From assembly GCA_021770345.1 (NCBI GenBank), contig JAETRD010000018.1:62001-126000 (forward strand): DNA of 64,000 nt. The letters run 5' to 3'. Shown here piece after piece: positions 8,486-16,552 of this stretch. The position numbers were made by a program, and so were the translations under genes. Numbering within the stretch: position 1 is the stretch's first letter; each line of letters opens with the position of its first letter. The notes under the pieces are model-generated. The model saw nothing but the letters and a program-made list of their open reading frames with translations. It did no database searches and had not been told where the DNA came from. The stretch comes from Lachnospiraceae bacterium (GTDB lineage: Bacteria; Bacillota; Clostridia; Lachnospirales; Lachnospiraceae).

Positions 8486-9727
8486 CTAATTTGTCATGGA
8501 ATCCACGTCGGATTCTTCTCCGTTTTCAACTTCCACCACTACCTTATTGGGCAGGCAGACAATCGTCTCTCCCTGACTGCTGATCGCGCGGTGATTCACA
8601 CAGATTCCGTCGGGGCAGGACGCCTCGGTAACATCCGCCTTGCCGTCCTTTATCACCAGTATATTATAAGAACCGTCCGGCAGTCCGATCTTTTCTGTGG
8701 CATCTTCATCCAGGGGGAACCGCCCATATTCGATGTCTTCTACCTTGACGACTGCCACCGGCTCTTTCGTACTCACACGCTGGTAACCTTTTATTCCGAT
8801 ATACGACGCAGCCGCAACTGCCAGAATCACCGTTATCAAAACAATATCATTTTTCCGCGTCTTCTTCTCCATCATCAGCGTATCCGGGTCGATAATATGA
8901 CAGTAGCGCTCCCCGTCTACGATATAATACCGCTGGTAGTTCCCGCTCGTCACCACACAGGCATCCGCTGCATCCACCTTCCTGACATAAGCCTCCTCGC
9001 TGTCAAGATCGGGGTTTTGAATCCCAAGTCTCCACTTCGTCCCGTCGAGTCGCTCTCCCACCGCACAGACATTTCCGCCGACGCTTAAGAGCAAATGCTC
9101 CACTCCGATCTCTTTTGCATACTCCGCAACGCGCTGGACCGCATATCCCTTGCCGATGCTTCCCACATCGAGGGACATTTCGGGGTCGCTCAGATAAACC
9201 GTGGAAGCCTCCTCGTCAATGATGATTTTCGTAATGTCCGTGTGCTCTGCGGCTGCGCGAAGCTCTTCCATCGACGGCAGCCTCGCTTCCGCCGGGTTTT
9301 CGTTTCCCGCCTCTCTGTAATCATGCCAGATTGAGAGCACGCTTCCCATGGCGATATTTACCTGCCCGTTCGTGCTCGCATACATCTCTTTACTGAATTG
9401 CAGCAGACGGATAATCTCCGGGTCAACCACAACCGGGGCGACCCCCGCATTGTCATTGATTGTCCTGATATTATTGATCCCCTCGTAATCGTGATAAATA
9501 TCATAAAGTTTATTATAACAGACAAGTTTTTCCTTGAGCCGTTCCATCTGCTCCGTAAACGCCGCCTGACTCGTTCCGTACCCGATAATATCCGTTTTCG
9601 TGTCAAATACATCCAAAAATGTCGCCGTATAGCGCGTCTGCTCCTGCGGCGTGCCATGCTGCGCTGCAAGAACACCCAGCAGAAGCGCCAAAACCGCAAG
9701 AATTCCCGCTTTTTTCACTCGATTCAT
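8486..9727 (-). CDS. ApbE-type FMN transferase (C-terminally truncated) fused to EetA (NusG domain II)
   Basis: A 413-residue protein; ATG at 9727 was preferred over an upstream TTG because a GAGG site lies 9 bases before it. Residues 4-25 form a signal anchor without a lipobox. Residues 35-283 are an ApbE/FmnB domain, with DVGSIGKGYAVQ, LLSVGGNVCAVG and HIIDP near 279. ApbE proteins normally continue for about 70-90 residues to the ADALSTALF metal-binding motif; here that part is missing. The frame passes directly at 8875-8870 into MEKKTRKNDIVLIT, which looks like the native start of EetA (membrane helix about 294-310, then NusG domain II with SCPDGICVNHR). EetA should be functional. FMN transfer by the ApbE part is doubtful. 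An in-frame deletion or an assembly collapse could explain the joint. Confidence 0.85.
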   Translation of the reverse strand: MNRVKKAGILAVLALLLGVLAAQHGTPQEQTRYTATFLDVFDTKTDIIGYGTSQAAFTEQMERLKEKLVCYNKLYDIYHDYEGINNIRTINDNAGVAPVVVDPEIIRLLQFSKEMYASTNGQVNIAMGSVLSIWHDYREAGNENPAEARLPSMEELRAAAEHTDITKIIIDEEASTVYLSDPEMSLDVGSIGKGYAVQRVAEYAKEIGVEHLLLSVGGNVCAVGERLDGTKWRLGIQNPDLDSEEAYVRKVDAADACVVTSGNYQRYYIVDGERYCHIIDPDTLMMEKKTRKNDIVLITVILAVAAASYIGIKGYQRVSTKEPVAVVKVEDIEYGRFPLDEDATEKIGLPDGSYNILVIKDGKADVTEASCPDGICVNHRAISSQGETIVCLPNKVVVEVENGEESDVDSMTN

Positions 9728-9756
9728 ACTCTTTTTCCTCAAAAATGTCTGACTGC

Positions 9757-9817
9757 CGCGCTCCCCCTGTTTATAAGGCAGGAAAATAATTCCTGCCTTA
9801 TAAACAGGGGGAGCGCG
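9757..9817. repeat. Perfect 28-bp inverted repeat with 5-base loop
   Basis: Left arm 9757-9784 and right arm 9790-9817 pair without a mismatch around AATAA. The arms carry CTCCCCCTGTTTATAAGGC and its complement. It sits between the flavoprotein-like lipoprotein (stop at 9853) and the ApbE-EetA gene (start at 9727). The stem is far longer than an ordinary intrinsic terminator and has no clean U-tract. It could be an attenuator, an RNA-stabilising or processing structure, or a small palindromic insertion. Confidence 0.85.
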
Positions 9818-9852
9818 CGTAAACGCACACTCCCCGTCATTTTATTCTCTGC

Positions 9853-11007
9853 TTATTTTGCACTGTTTACTGCCTTTGTGATCACAGTATTGAAATCTGT
9901 AATGTGAATCGTCACAGAAGCCGCAAGATCTGCGTCAGAAGGAACGCCCTCCGTCACTGCCGTGCCGTTTACTTCGTCAAGCGTTTTGCCGACCGCATAC
10001 TGCGCATATGCTGCTGCCTGCTCGTTCCACTCTTTTCCGATGGAAGAAGCTGCCTTCATACCGTAGCTGTCACCAAGTACATCCTTGGAATCAACGGCAG
10101 CGGTAAGATCCGTCGTAATCTTTCCGGTTGTATCAAAGTTTACATTTGCCTGAACCGCATCGATTGCCGCGCTTGTGATAACGCCGTCCGCGTTTACAGT
10201 CAGTGCGGAAACCGTGGTGTACGCCTGTGCAAGCCCCTCTGCGTCTGCGGTTGCATCCGTAGATTTCGCGATATTGGTAACGACGCCGAGTCCCAGCTTG
10301 TCACCGGCCTGCGCGCCCATCTCAACCGCGTTTGCAACGGCCTGTGCGACTACTTCCTGTAAACCGCCGATGTGAATCGTACATCCCGCTGCAAGATCTG
10401 CGTCGGAGGGAACTCCCTCTGCCACCGCGATACCCATCACTTCATCTGACGTCTTGCCCACACAGTACTCTGCAAAAGCTGCAGCCTGCTCATTCCAGTC
10501 TTTGCCGATGGAAGAAGCCTTGCTCATGCCGTAGCTGGTACCCAGCTCATTCTTGCTCATAAACTCTGCACCAAGGTCTGTTGTGAGCACTCCGTCTGTC
10601 CCGAAATTTATAACTGTCTGTGCGCAGTCAATCACACAATTTACGATCTTCCCCTCCGCATCCACGGTAACCGCTGCGATCGTCGCATCTGTCTGCGCGA
10701 TACCCTCTGCATCGGCCGATGCGTCCGCGGAGCTTCCAACGCTTGTCACAATGGCAAGACCCGTCTTTAATCCGCCCGTGCCCGGCGTTGCCTCGGTGCT
10801 GCCGTCCACCGTCTCTGTGCCGGCTTCTGCCTGTGCTTCGCTGTCTGCCGCATCGCTTCCCGCCTGTGCACCGGCTTCTGTCTGTGTGCCGCCGTCTGCC
10901 GCATCGCTTCCCGCCTGTGCCACATCTTCCGATGTCTTGTTGGTACAGCCCGCAAGCGTGGATACCGTAAGTACCATTCCCAATAATAATGCGATTTTCT
11001 TTTTCAT
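9853..11007 (-). CDS. Two-repeat lipoprotein in the PplA position of the EET locus
   Basis: A 384-residue lipoprotein: basic start, hydrophobic stretch and lipobox STLAGC near residue 20, then an Ala/Glu/Gly-rich spacer to about residue 78. Two tandem copies of a domain of about 130 residues follow (about 78-205 and 235-370), sharing ADAEGxAQ, YGMxxASSIGK, WNEQAAA and EGVPSDADLAA. In Listeria the same slot holds PplA, a lipoprotein with two covalently bound FMNs. I see no D-x-x-S/T-G-A-T flavinylation motif here, so covalent FMN is not supported. Membership in the FMN-binding protein class is inferred from gene order, lipoprotein export and the two-domain layout. It lies downstream of the polyprenyl synthase gene. 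Confidence 0.65.
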   Translation of the reverse strand: MKKKIALLLGMVLTVSTLAGCTNKTSEDVAQAGSDAADGGTQTEAGAQAGSDAADSEAQAEAGTETVDGSTEATPGTGGLKTGLAIVTSVGSSADASADAEGIAQTDATIAAVTVDAEGKIVNCVIDCAQTVINFGTDGVLTTDLGAEFMSKNELGTSYGMSKASSIGKDWNEQAAAFAEYCVGKTSDEVMGIAVAEGVPSDADLAAGCTIHIGGLQEVVAQAVANAVEMGAQAGDKLGLGVVTNIAKSTDATADAEGLAQAYTTVSALTVNADGVITSAAIDAVQANVNFDTTGKITTDLTAAVDSKDVLGDSYGMKAASSIGKEWNEQAAAYAQYAVGKTLDEVNGTAVTEGVPSDADLAASVTIHITDFNTVITKAVNSAK

Positions 11008-11088
11008 AAACCTTTCCCTCTTGCCTTCCTTAAATAATTTATATTTTTGATTCTCTCTATTTCACCGGTCATATGACCGGAAAAATAA

Positions 11089-12048
11089 CTATTTTTTCGG
11101 CCCGTAATAGGACTTGTCCAGCAATTCTTTTAAAAGTGCTGCCTTCTGCTGCGGAAAATGCAGTGCCTCCAACGCTTCCGAAGCCTTCTCATAATAACGT
11201 CTTGCAGTCTGGTGCGTGAAATCGACGCCCCCGTTCTTTTTTACCTCCTCAAGAAGCTCTTCCGTCGGAAGAGCTCCCGCCTCCGCCCGCTCTCTCAGCC
11301 CGGGACTGCTGCGGAAGGTATAAATGACGGGAAGCGTGATGACGCCCTGCTCATAATCCGACTGCACACTTTTCCCTGCCGTCTTTGCATCGCACTCATA
11401 ATCGATACAGTCATCGGTCAGCTGAAAAATAATTCCCGTGTATCTGCCCAGCCGGCGGTACAGGCGCAGTCTCTTTTCATCCCGCTCGCCGACCGCGGCT
11501 CCCGCAAAATAGGATGCCTCAAACAATGCCGCCGTCTTTCTGTTGATAATGCTTAAGTAGCGGAACATCGACAGATTATAGTTAAAATTATTTGCGCTCT
11601 GCCCAAGTTCTCCCATACAGATCTGTCCCACATAATCAGATGCGTCCAGATTCTTATATTTGTCCGTATCTTCTATCTGCGCAAGCTCCTTCAGCGCCGC
11701 TGACAGCAGATAATCCCCGCAGATCACGGCGGTACGCTTTCCGAATTTCTTCTGGAGTGTCTCCACGCCCCTGCGCAAAGCCGCGTCGTCCATAATATCA
11801 TCGTGAACCAGCGTCGCCAGATGGAGGAGCTCTATCGCCGCCGCGAATATAACTGCATCTTTATGAACACAGCCCTCCTCATCCATCGCACACGCGAGCA
11901 CCGCCTTCGCGCGGACAAATTTCCCGTGCGTTAAAGTCAGGTGTGAGGTATAGGTACGAATCAAAAGCGGCGCCGACAGCAATACCCGGTCTACTTCTTC
12001 TCTGGCTTTTTCAAACGCGGTTTCATAATTCAGGGACAAATCAGTCAT
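11089..12048 (-). CDS. dmkB: Polyprenyl diphosphate synthase (DmkB / HepT type)
   Basis: A 319-residue trans-prenyltransferase. The first aspartate-rich motif is HDDIMDD (about residues 78-84) and the second is TDDCIDY (about 210-216); both bind magnesium diphosphate. It condenses isopentenyl units into the long side chain of demethylmenaquinone. It overlaps the end of ndh2 by 8 bases, so the two are translationally coupled. In EET loci this is DmkB, which with DmkA (the divergent UbiA protein at 14323) makes a dedicated demethylmenaquinone pool. A housekeeping menaquinone role cannot be excluded, but the context is specific. Confidence 0.88.
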   Translation of the reverse strand: MTDLSLNYETAFEKAREEVDRVLLSAPLLIRTYTSHLTLTHGKFVRAKAVLACAMDEEGCVHKDAVIFAAAIELLHLATLVHDDIMDDAALRRGVETLQKKFGKRTAVICGDYLLSAALKELAQIEDTDKYKNLDASDYVGQICMGELGQSANNFNYNLSMFRYLSIINRKTAALFEASYFAGAAVGERDEKRLRLYRRLGRYTGIIFQLTDDCIDYECDAKTAGKSVQSDYEQGVITLPVIYTFRSSPGLRERAEAGALPTEELLEEVKKNGGVDFTHQTARRYYEKASEALEALHFPQQKAALLKELLDKSYYGPKK

Positions 12049-14044
12049 TGTAGAGATACCACCTCTTTACCCATTTTACGTTTTTCCAGTGCTTTTTTAA
12101 GAACGGTCCAACGTAGTAATCTAATCCAATCGTGTATCCTGCGCCGATGAGTAATGCAACACTTGCAAAAATCATCCACATACCGTTTAAGTACAATCCG
12201 GTCGTGCTTAAGAACATGAACTGAAGGATAATGGAGCCAGCCGCACACGGGAAGGTAAACAATCCGCCTATCAGTCCCAGTCCGATCGCAAGCTCTAAGA
12301 GCACGATCACGATCTGCATAAACATCTGCATACCGTCGCTCGAGAGGACCATGGTATCTACAGACCAGTTTACAAACGGAATATTCAGCTTAAACGCATA
12401 ATCTGCCAGAGTAGAGCTTGCAAGCTCTTTTCCGCTGACAAAGATTGCCTCGAATAATCCAAAATCCCAATCCAAAAGAAGCGTGCCCACACTCGCCGCC
12501 GCGTCCGCGACCGCTCCGGTTGCGCCTGCCGCCGCGTCCACCGCTGCTCCGGTCGCACCTGATGCCGCATCCACCGACGGAGTTATGCCGAAATAACCTG
12601 CAATAATGGAGTCATACCATGCGTTTGCACCGCCGAAGAACCCCTGCAGCATCGGCTTTTCAAACCAGCCTTCCACAATCTTCATCACGGCCTCAAACAC
12701 CCATACCGCACCCAGCCATACGCGGAGCGGCACCAGAAGAAAGCTCGGCGTCCGGTTCGAAAAATGTCCGCCTACAAAGCTTCTGCGGTTGCGGATTGTG
12801 AAAATCTCATGTCTCAGGTAGCTGAATACTTTCGCCCAGCCCATCACCTGGATAAAGTAAATAATATTGATAAAATGCTTTGCAAACATGGCAAAGAACG
12901 AAACCAGGTTCATCTGGTGCTTTGCCATACCGCCTCTTGCGGTCCCCCAACGACCTCCGACGCATACCATAATGCCGTGGAACTTCGGATCGTACGCTTC
13001 CATACTGCCCTTTTTCGTGACGGCCGCAACGATATTGTTCGCTGCCGTCCCCGCACTGTGCTCCGCATTCTCAACCATCTGCGGAACCGGACGCTCCTCA
13101 CCCGGAGCCGTATAAAACATGTTATCGCCGATCACATATACGTTCTCATGGTCCACGCTTCTGAGGTAAGCGTCAACCTCGATTCTTCCTCTTCCGGCGC
13201 TCTTCACCTCTTTTGCCGCATCTGCGGTAATCTCGGCGCTCTCAATACCTGCGGTCCAGATCACGGTACCCGCGGCGTACTCGTTTACCGCATCCCCCTG
13301 CTTTAATCTGATAAAGTCCTCACCTACGCCGACCACGCTGGCATTCATCACGACATCCACGCCCATCTTCGTGAGACGGCGCTCCACCTTGCCGGAAAGC
13401 TTCTCCGGAAGAACCGGCACCGGACGCGGCAGCCCGTCCACATCCACAAGCTTTACGTCTTCGCGCTTAATATGGAATCTCTTACAGAGAACCGGCACAT
13501 ACTCTGCGAGTTCTCCGATCATCTCAACCCCGGTGAATCCGGCGCCTACCACATAAAAGGTCAGCAGCCTGCGTCTCTTCTCCTCATTCGGCTCATCCGC
13601 CGCCAGACGGAAACAATCGTGAATGCGGTCCCGCAGCCTCACGGCATCGTCGTAAGACCAGAGCGTGTAGCTGTACTCCTCCGCTCCTTCCACGCCGAAA
13701 TAAGTCGGCTTGGAGCCTGCAGCCAGAACCAGATAATCATATGTATACTCGCCGTTTTCTCCGGTAATCCTGTTTTCCTCAAAATGAATCTTTGTCACCG
13801 TGTCCAGAACAACATTAACCTTACGCCCCGCAAAAATCTGGTCAAGATTCATTTTGACACTTTCTTCGCCCACACGGCACGCCGCAACCTCATGCAGTTC
13901 CGTCAGCATCGTGTGGTAAGGATGCCTGTCAATGATCGTGATCTGCGTCTCACCTGCCGCTCCCTGTTTTCGGAGCTTTTTCTCGAGTTTTTTGGTCGCC
14001 AGAACCCCCGCGTAACCGGCGCCAATCACTACGATGTTCGTCAT
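12041..14044 (-). CDS. ndh2: Type II NADH dehydrogenase (Ndh2) with C-terminal DoxX-like membrane domain
   Basis: A 667-residue protein. ATG at 14044 (MTNIVVIGAGYAG) follows GGAG by 6 bases and was chosen over upstream ATG/GTG codons. Residues 1 to about 400 are an NDH-2 flavoprotein: FAD-binding IGAGYAG, NAD-binding VVGAGFTGVEM, and quinone-side QMVENAEHSAGTAA. A membrane-associated helix (about 405-430) and a basic stretch follow, then a tail of about 230 residues with DoxX-like helices. Between the first and second tail helices is a predicted outward loop with three 11-residue repeats starting at D492: DAASGATGAAV, DAAAGATGAVA and a decayed third. The first matches the D-x-x-S-G-A-T motif where ApbE attaches FMN to Thr. 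It is the first gene of the EET operon and should pass electrons from NADH to demethylmenaquinone. Confidence 0.88.
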   Translation of the reverse strand: MTNIVVIGAGYAGVLATKKLEKKLRKQGAAGETQITIIDRHPYHTMLTELHEVAACRVGEESVKMNLDQIFAGRKVNVVLDTVTKIHFEENRITGENGEYTYDYLVLAAGSKPTYFGVEGAEEYSYTLWSYDDAVRLRDRIHDCFRLAADEPNEEKRRRLLTFYVVGAGFTGVEMIGELAEYVPVLCKRFHIKREDVKLVDVDGLPRPVPVLPEKLSGKVERRLTKMGVDVVMNASVVGVGEDFIRLKQGDAVNEYAAGTVIWTAGIESAEITADAAKEVKSAGRGRIEVDAYLRSVDHENVYVIGDNMFYTAPGEERPVPQMVENAEHSAGTAANNIVAAVTKKGSMEAYDPKFHGIMVCVGGRWGTARGGMAKHQMNLVSFFAMFAKHFINIIYFIQVMGWAKVFSYLRHEIFTIRNRRSFVGGHFSNRTPSFLLVPLRVWLGAVWVFEAVMKIVEGWFEKPMLQGFFGGANAWYDSIIAGYFGITPSVDAASGATGAAVDAAAGATGAVADAAASVGTLLLDWDFGLFEAIFVSGKELASSTLADYAFKLNIPFVNWSVDTMVLSSDGMQMFMQIVIVLLELAIGLGLIGGLFTFPCAAGSIILQFMFLSTTGLYLNGMWMIFASVALLIGAGYTIGLDYYVGPFLKKHWKNVKWVKRWYLYND

Positions 14045-14238
14045 GGTTTTCTCCTTTTCCATTCCAAAAAATTTCCTTCTCTGTAATCCTGTTCCTGTTC
14101 TCAATGAGTACCGCTCAGCAGTGTATCATATTTCGCGTGAAATGCCAATACCCTATCTTAAATTTCTGCCTGTTTTTCTTAGTTTCGCCCTGTTTTGTCA
14201 TTTTTCTCCTGCCGTAAGCATCTCTGAATATCGGATGA

Positions 14239-14267
14239 TTGCATTTTTGTCGACGGGATGATAAAAT
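14239..14267 (+). promoter_or_regulatory. Promoter of the prenyltransferase gene
   Basis: TTGCAT (14239-14244), 17 bases, TAAAAT (14262-14267), giving a start near 14274 and a leader of about 50 bases before the ATG at 14323. This also excludes the upstream ATG at 14239 as a start. Confidence 0.6.
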
Positions 14268-14322
14268 CCATTGGCAGATATTTCACAACACAAAAACGAT
14301 AATAGAAGAAAAAGGAGTTTTC

Positions 14323-15234
14323 ATGATTAAGAAATTTTTTAAGTATGTGGAGATTATGACCAAAATTACCAGTGTATTCCCTTTCCTGATGACGCTGGCC
14401 TTTTTATTCCATGCCGGATACGCCGTCAATGTTCGCCTGACGCTCGTATTCTTTGCATCCATGTTTATTTTTGACCTGACGACCACTGCCATCAACAATT
14501 ACGTCGACAGCAAAGATTATCCGGAAATGCTCCCGCTGCCCCGGCGCGCCGCCCTGATCATCATTTATGTAATGTTCGCAGTCAGCGCGGGACTGGGCAT
14601 TTACCTTGCCTTCTGCACCGACATCGTGGTACTTCTCACCGGCGTTCTCTGCTTTTTGTGCGGTGTATGTTACACTTACGGACCGGTTCCCATTTCAAGG
14701 CTGCCGCTCGGGGAAATATTCTCCGGCGTTTTTCAGGGTACCCTGATTCCGTTTCTGCTTCTCTACATCAATATGCCGGAGGGAACGCTCCTCTCTCTCA
14801 TGCTTGGCACAAAAGAAATCGGCATCTCCCTTCAGATATGGCCTCTGCTTACCATGCTGCTCTTATCTGTGATCCCAACCTGCCTGACCGCGAACATCAT
14901 GTTCGCCAACAATATCTGTGATGTGGATGCCGACGTCAAAGTAAACCGTTTTACCCTGCCCTATTTCCTTGGATTAAAGCATTCCCTGGCACTGTATGGT
15001 GTCATCTATTATATCGCATATCTCGCTCCCTGTATCATGGTAATGCTTGGTATGCTCCACCCGGCCTCCCTGCTCTGTCTTCTGACATTCCCGATCATCC
15101 AGAAAAACATCCGCATTTTCCGGAAAGAGCAGAAAAAACCTGACACATTCCTCACCGCCATCCAGAACTATATTGTCCTGATGAGCGCATACTGTATCGC
15201 CATCTTCCTCGGCGGCATTTTTACAAGACTTTAA
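14323..15234 (+). CDS. dmkA: UbiA-family prenyltransferase (DmkA / MenA type)
   Basis: A 303-residue integral membrane enzyme; start at 14323 after AAAGGAG. The two Asp-rich motifs of UbiA enzymes are present: NNYVDSKD (about residues 61-68) and NNICDVDADVK (about 197-207). About eight hydrophobic helices cover the rest. It transfers the polyprenyl chain to dihydroxynaphthoate, giving demethylmenaquinone. It is transcribed divergently from ndh2, with which it belongs functionally: in Listeria the corresponding enzyme is DmkA. It ends just before a strong bidirectional terminator. No MenG-type methyltransferase is nearby, which fits use of demethylmenaquinone rather than menaquinone. Confidence 0.85.
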   Translation: MIKKFFKYVEIMTKITSVFPFLMTLAFLFHAGYAVNVRLTLVFFASMFIFDLTTTAINNYVDSKDYPEMLPLPRRAALIIIYVMFAVSAGLGIYLAFCTDIVVLLTGVLCFLCGVCYTYGPVPISRLPLGEIFSGVFQGTLIPFLLLYINMPEGTLLSLMLGTKEIGISLQIWPLLTMLLLSVIPTCLTANIMFANNICDVDADVKVNRFTLPYFLGLKHSLALYGVIYYIAYLAPCIMVMLGMLHPASLLCLLTFPIIQKNIRIFRKEQKKPDTFLTAIQNYIVLMSAYCIAIFLGGIFTRL

Positions 15235-15287
15235 CCTCTTTCTTCCTGATATACGACAGGTCAGCACCAAAAGATATCCGCACCGAA

Positions 15288-15320
15288 AAAGGGCAGCGCC
15301 GTCAGACGGCCCTGCCCTTT
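15288..15320. terminator. Bidirectional terminator between dmkA and fucO
   Basis: Arms AAAGGGCAG (15288-15296) and CTGCCCTTT (15312-15320) with inner GCCGT/ACGGC and a CAG loop; one bulged C on each side. A/T runs flank both arms, so it can serve the two convergent genes. Confidence 0.85.
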
Positions 15321-15351
15321 CGTCACTATTTTTATGCAATCACGGTTTTTC

Positions 15352-16500
15352 TCAAATCAGACTTCTGTATAATTCCGCGATTTCTTCCACGCTCGTCTCA
15401 CGCGGATTGCCCGGTCTGCACGCATCGTCGAACGCGGACTGGGAGAGGAACGGGATATCCTCCTCCTTTACAATCTCCTTTAAATCCTTCGGGATTCCCA
15501 CATCCTCGGAGAGTTTCTTTACCGCGTCGATTGCCGCTTTCCGGTACTCTTCCTGGGACATCTCCTCCGTGCCTTCTACCCCCATCGCTTTCGCAATGTA
15601 TTTGTACTTGTCGCCGGTCGCCTCCGCGTTGTATTCCATCACGGTCGGAAGAATGATTGCGTTTGCCACGCCGTGCGGCGTGTCATAGAGCGCTCCGAGC
15701 GGGTGTGCCATCGAGTGGACAATGCCGAGTCCCACGTTCGAGAAGCCCATGCCTGCGACATACTGTCCGAGCGCCATATCCTCCCTGCCCTCCGGCGTGT
15801 TCGCAACGGCATCTCTTAAGGAACGCGCGATGATTTCGATTGCCTTTAAGTGGAACATATCGGACAGCTCCCACGCACCCGCCGTGATATAGCCCTCAAT
15901 CGCATGTGTCAGCGCATCCATACCGGTCGCCGCCGTGAGGCCTTTCGGCATCGAAGCCATCATATCCGGGTCGACAAACGCCACAACCGGGATATCTTTC
16001 GGGTCCACGCACACCATCTTGCGATTCTTCGCCGCGTCCGTGATGACATAATTGATCGTCACCTCCGCCGCAGTCCCCGCCGTCGTCGGCACCGCAAAAA
16101 TCGGTACGGATTTATTTTTCGTCGGAGCCACGCCCTCAAGGCTCACCACATCCTCAAACTCCGGATTGTTGATGATGATTCCAATCGCCTTTGCCGTATC
16201 CATCGAGGAGCCGCCGCCGATTGCAATCAGATAATCCGCGCCGGACTTTTTGTAGGCTGCCACACCGGTCTGCACGTTCTCCACCGTCGGGTTCGGCTTG
16301 ATGTCCGAGTACAGCTCATACGGAAGCGACGCCTCGTCGAGAATATCGAGCACCTTTTTTGTCACGCCGAATTTCACCAGATCCGGGTCGGAGCACACAA
16401 ATGCCTTTTGAAATCCTCTCGATTTCGCCTCCGCCGCGATCTCCGCAATCGCCCCTTTGCCGTGATAGGACATCTCGTTTAACACAAATCTGTTTGCCAT
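15352..16500 (-). CDS. fucO: Lactaldehyde reductase (iron-containing alcohol dehydrogenase, FucO)
   Basis: A 382-residue group III alcohol dehydrogenase that matches E. coli FucO closely as I remember it (N-terminal MANRFVLNE, GADYLIAIGGGSSMDTAKA for NAD binding, PTTAGTAAEVTINYVITD). Metal ligands are in the segments GMDALTHAIEGY, GIVHSMAHPLG and DTPHGVAN. It reduces L-lactaldehyde to 1,2-propanediol with NADH. It is the last gene after rhaD and takes the aldehyde made by rhamnulose-1-phosphate cleavage, so propanediol is probably an end product. The start follows an AAAAGGAG site. Confidence 0.93.
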   Translation of the reverse strand: MANRFVLNEMSYHGKGAIAEIAAEAKSRGFQKAFVCSDPDLVKFGVTKKVLDILDEASLPYELYSDIKPNPTVENVQTGVAAYKKSGADYLIAIGGGSSMDTAKAIGIIINNPEFEDVVSLEGVAPTKNKSVPIFAVPTTAGTAAEVTINYVITDAAKNRKMVCVDPKDIPVVAFVDPDMMASMPKGLTAATGMDALTHAIEGYITAGAWELSDMFHLKAIEIIARSLRDAVANTPEGREDMALGQYVAGMGFSNVGLGIVHSMAHPLGALYDTPHGVANAIILPTVMEYNAEATGDKYKYIAKAMGVEGTEEMSQEEYRKAAIDAVKKLSEDVGIPKDLKEIVKEEDIPFLSQSAFDDACRPGNPRETSVEEIAELYRSLI

Positions 16501-16552
16501 AATTTTTCTCCTTTTTCTTTTATTTAGGGTTGAAAAACTTTATTCTTCAACC

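Noticed and set aside
12495-12571. The SGAT repeats of Ndh2 as simple low-complexity Ala/Gly sequence
   Set aside because: Considered, since GC-rich repeats can make Ala/Gly by chance. Kept as a finding because the full seven-residue motif is exact and its loop is predicted outside, next to an ApbE gene.
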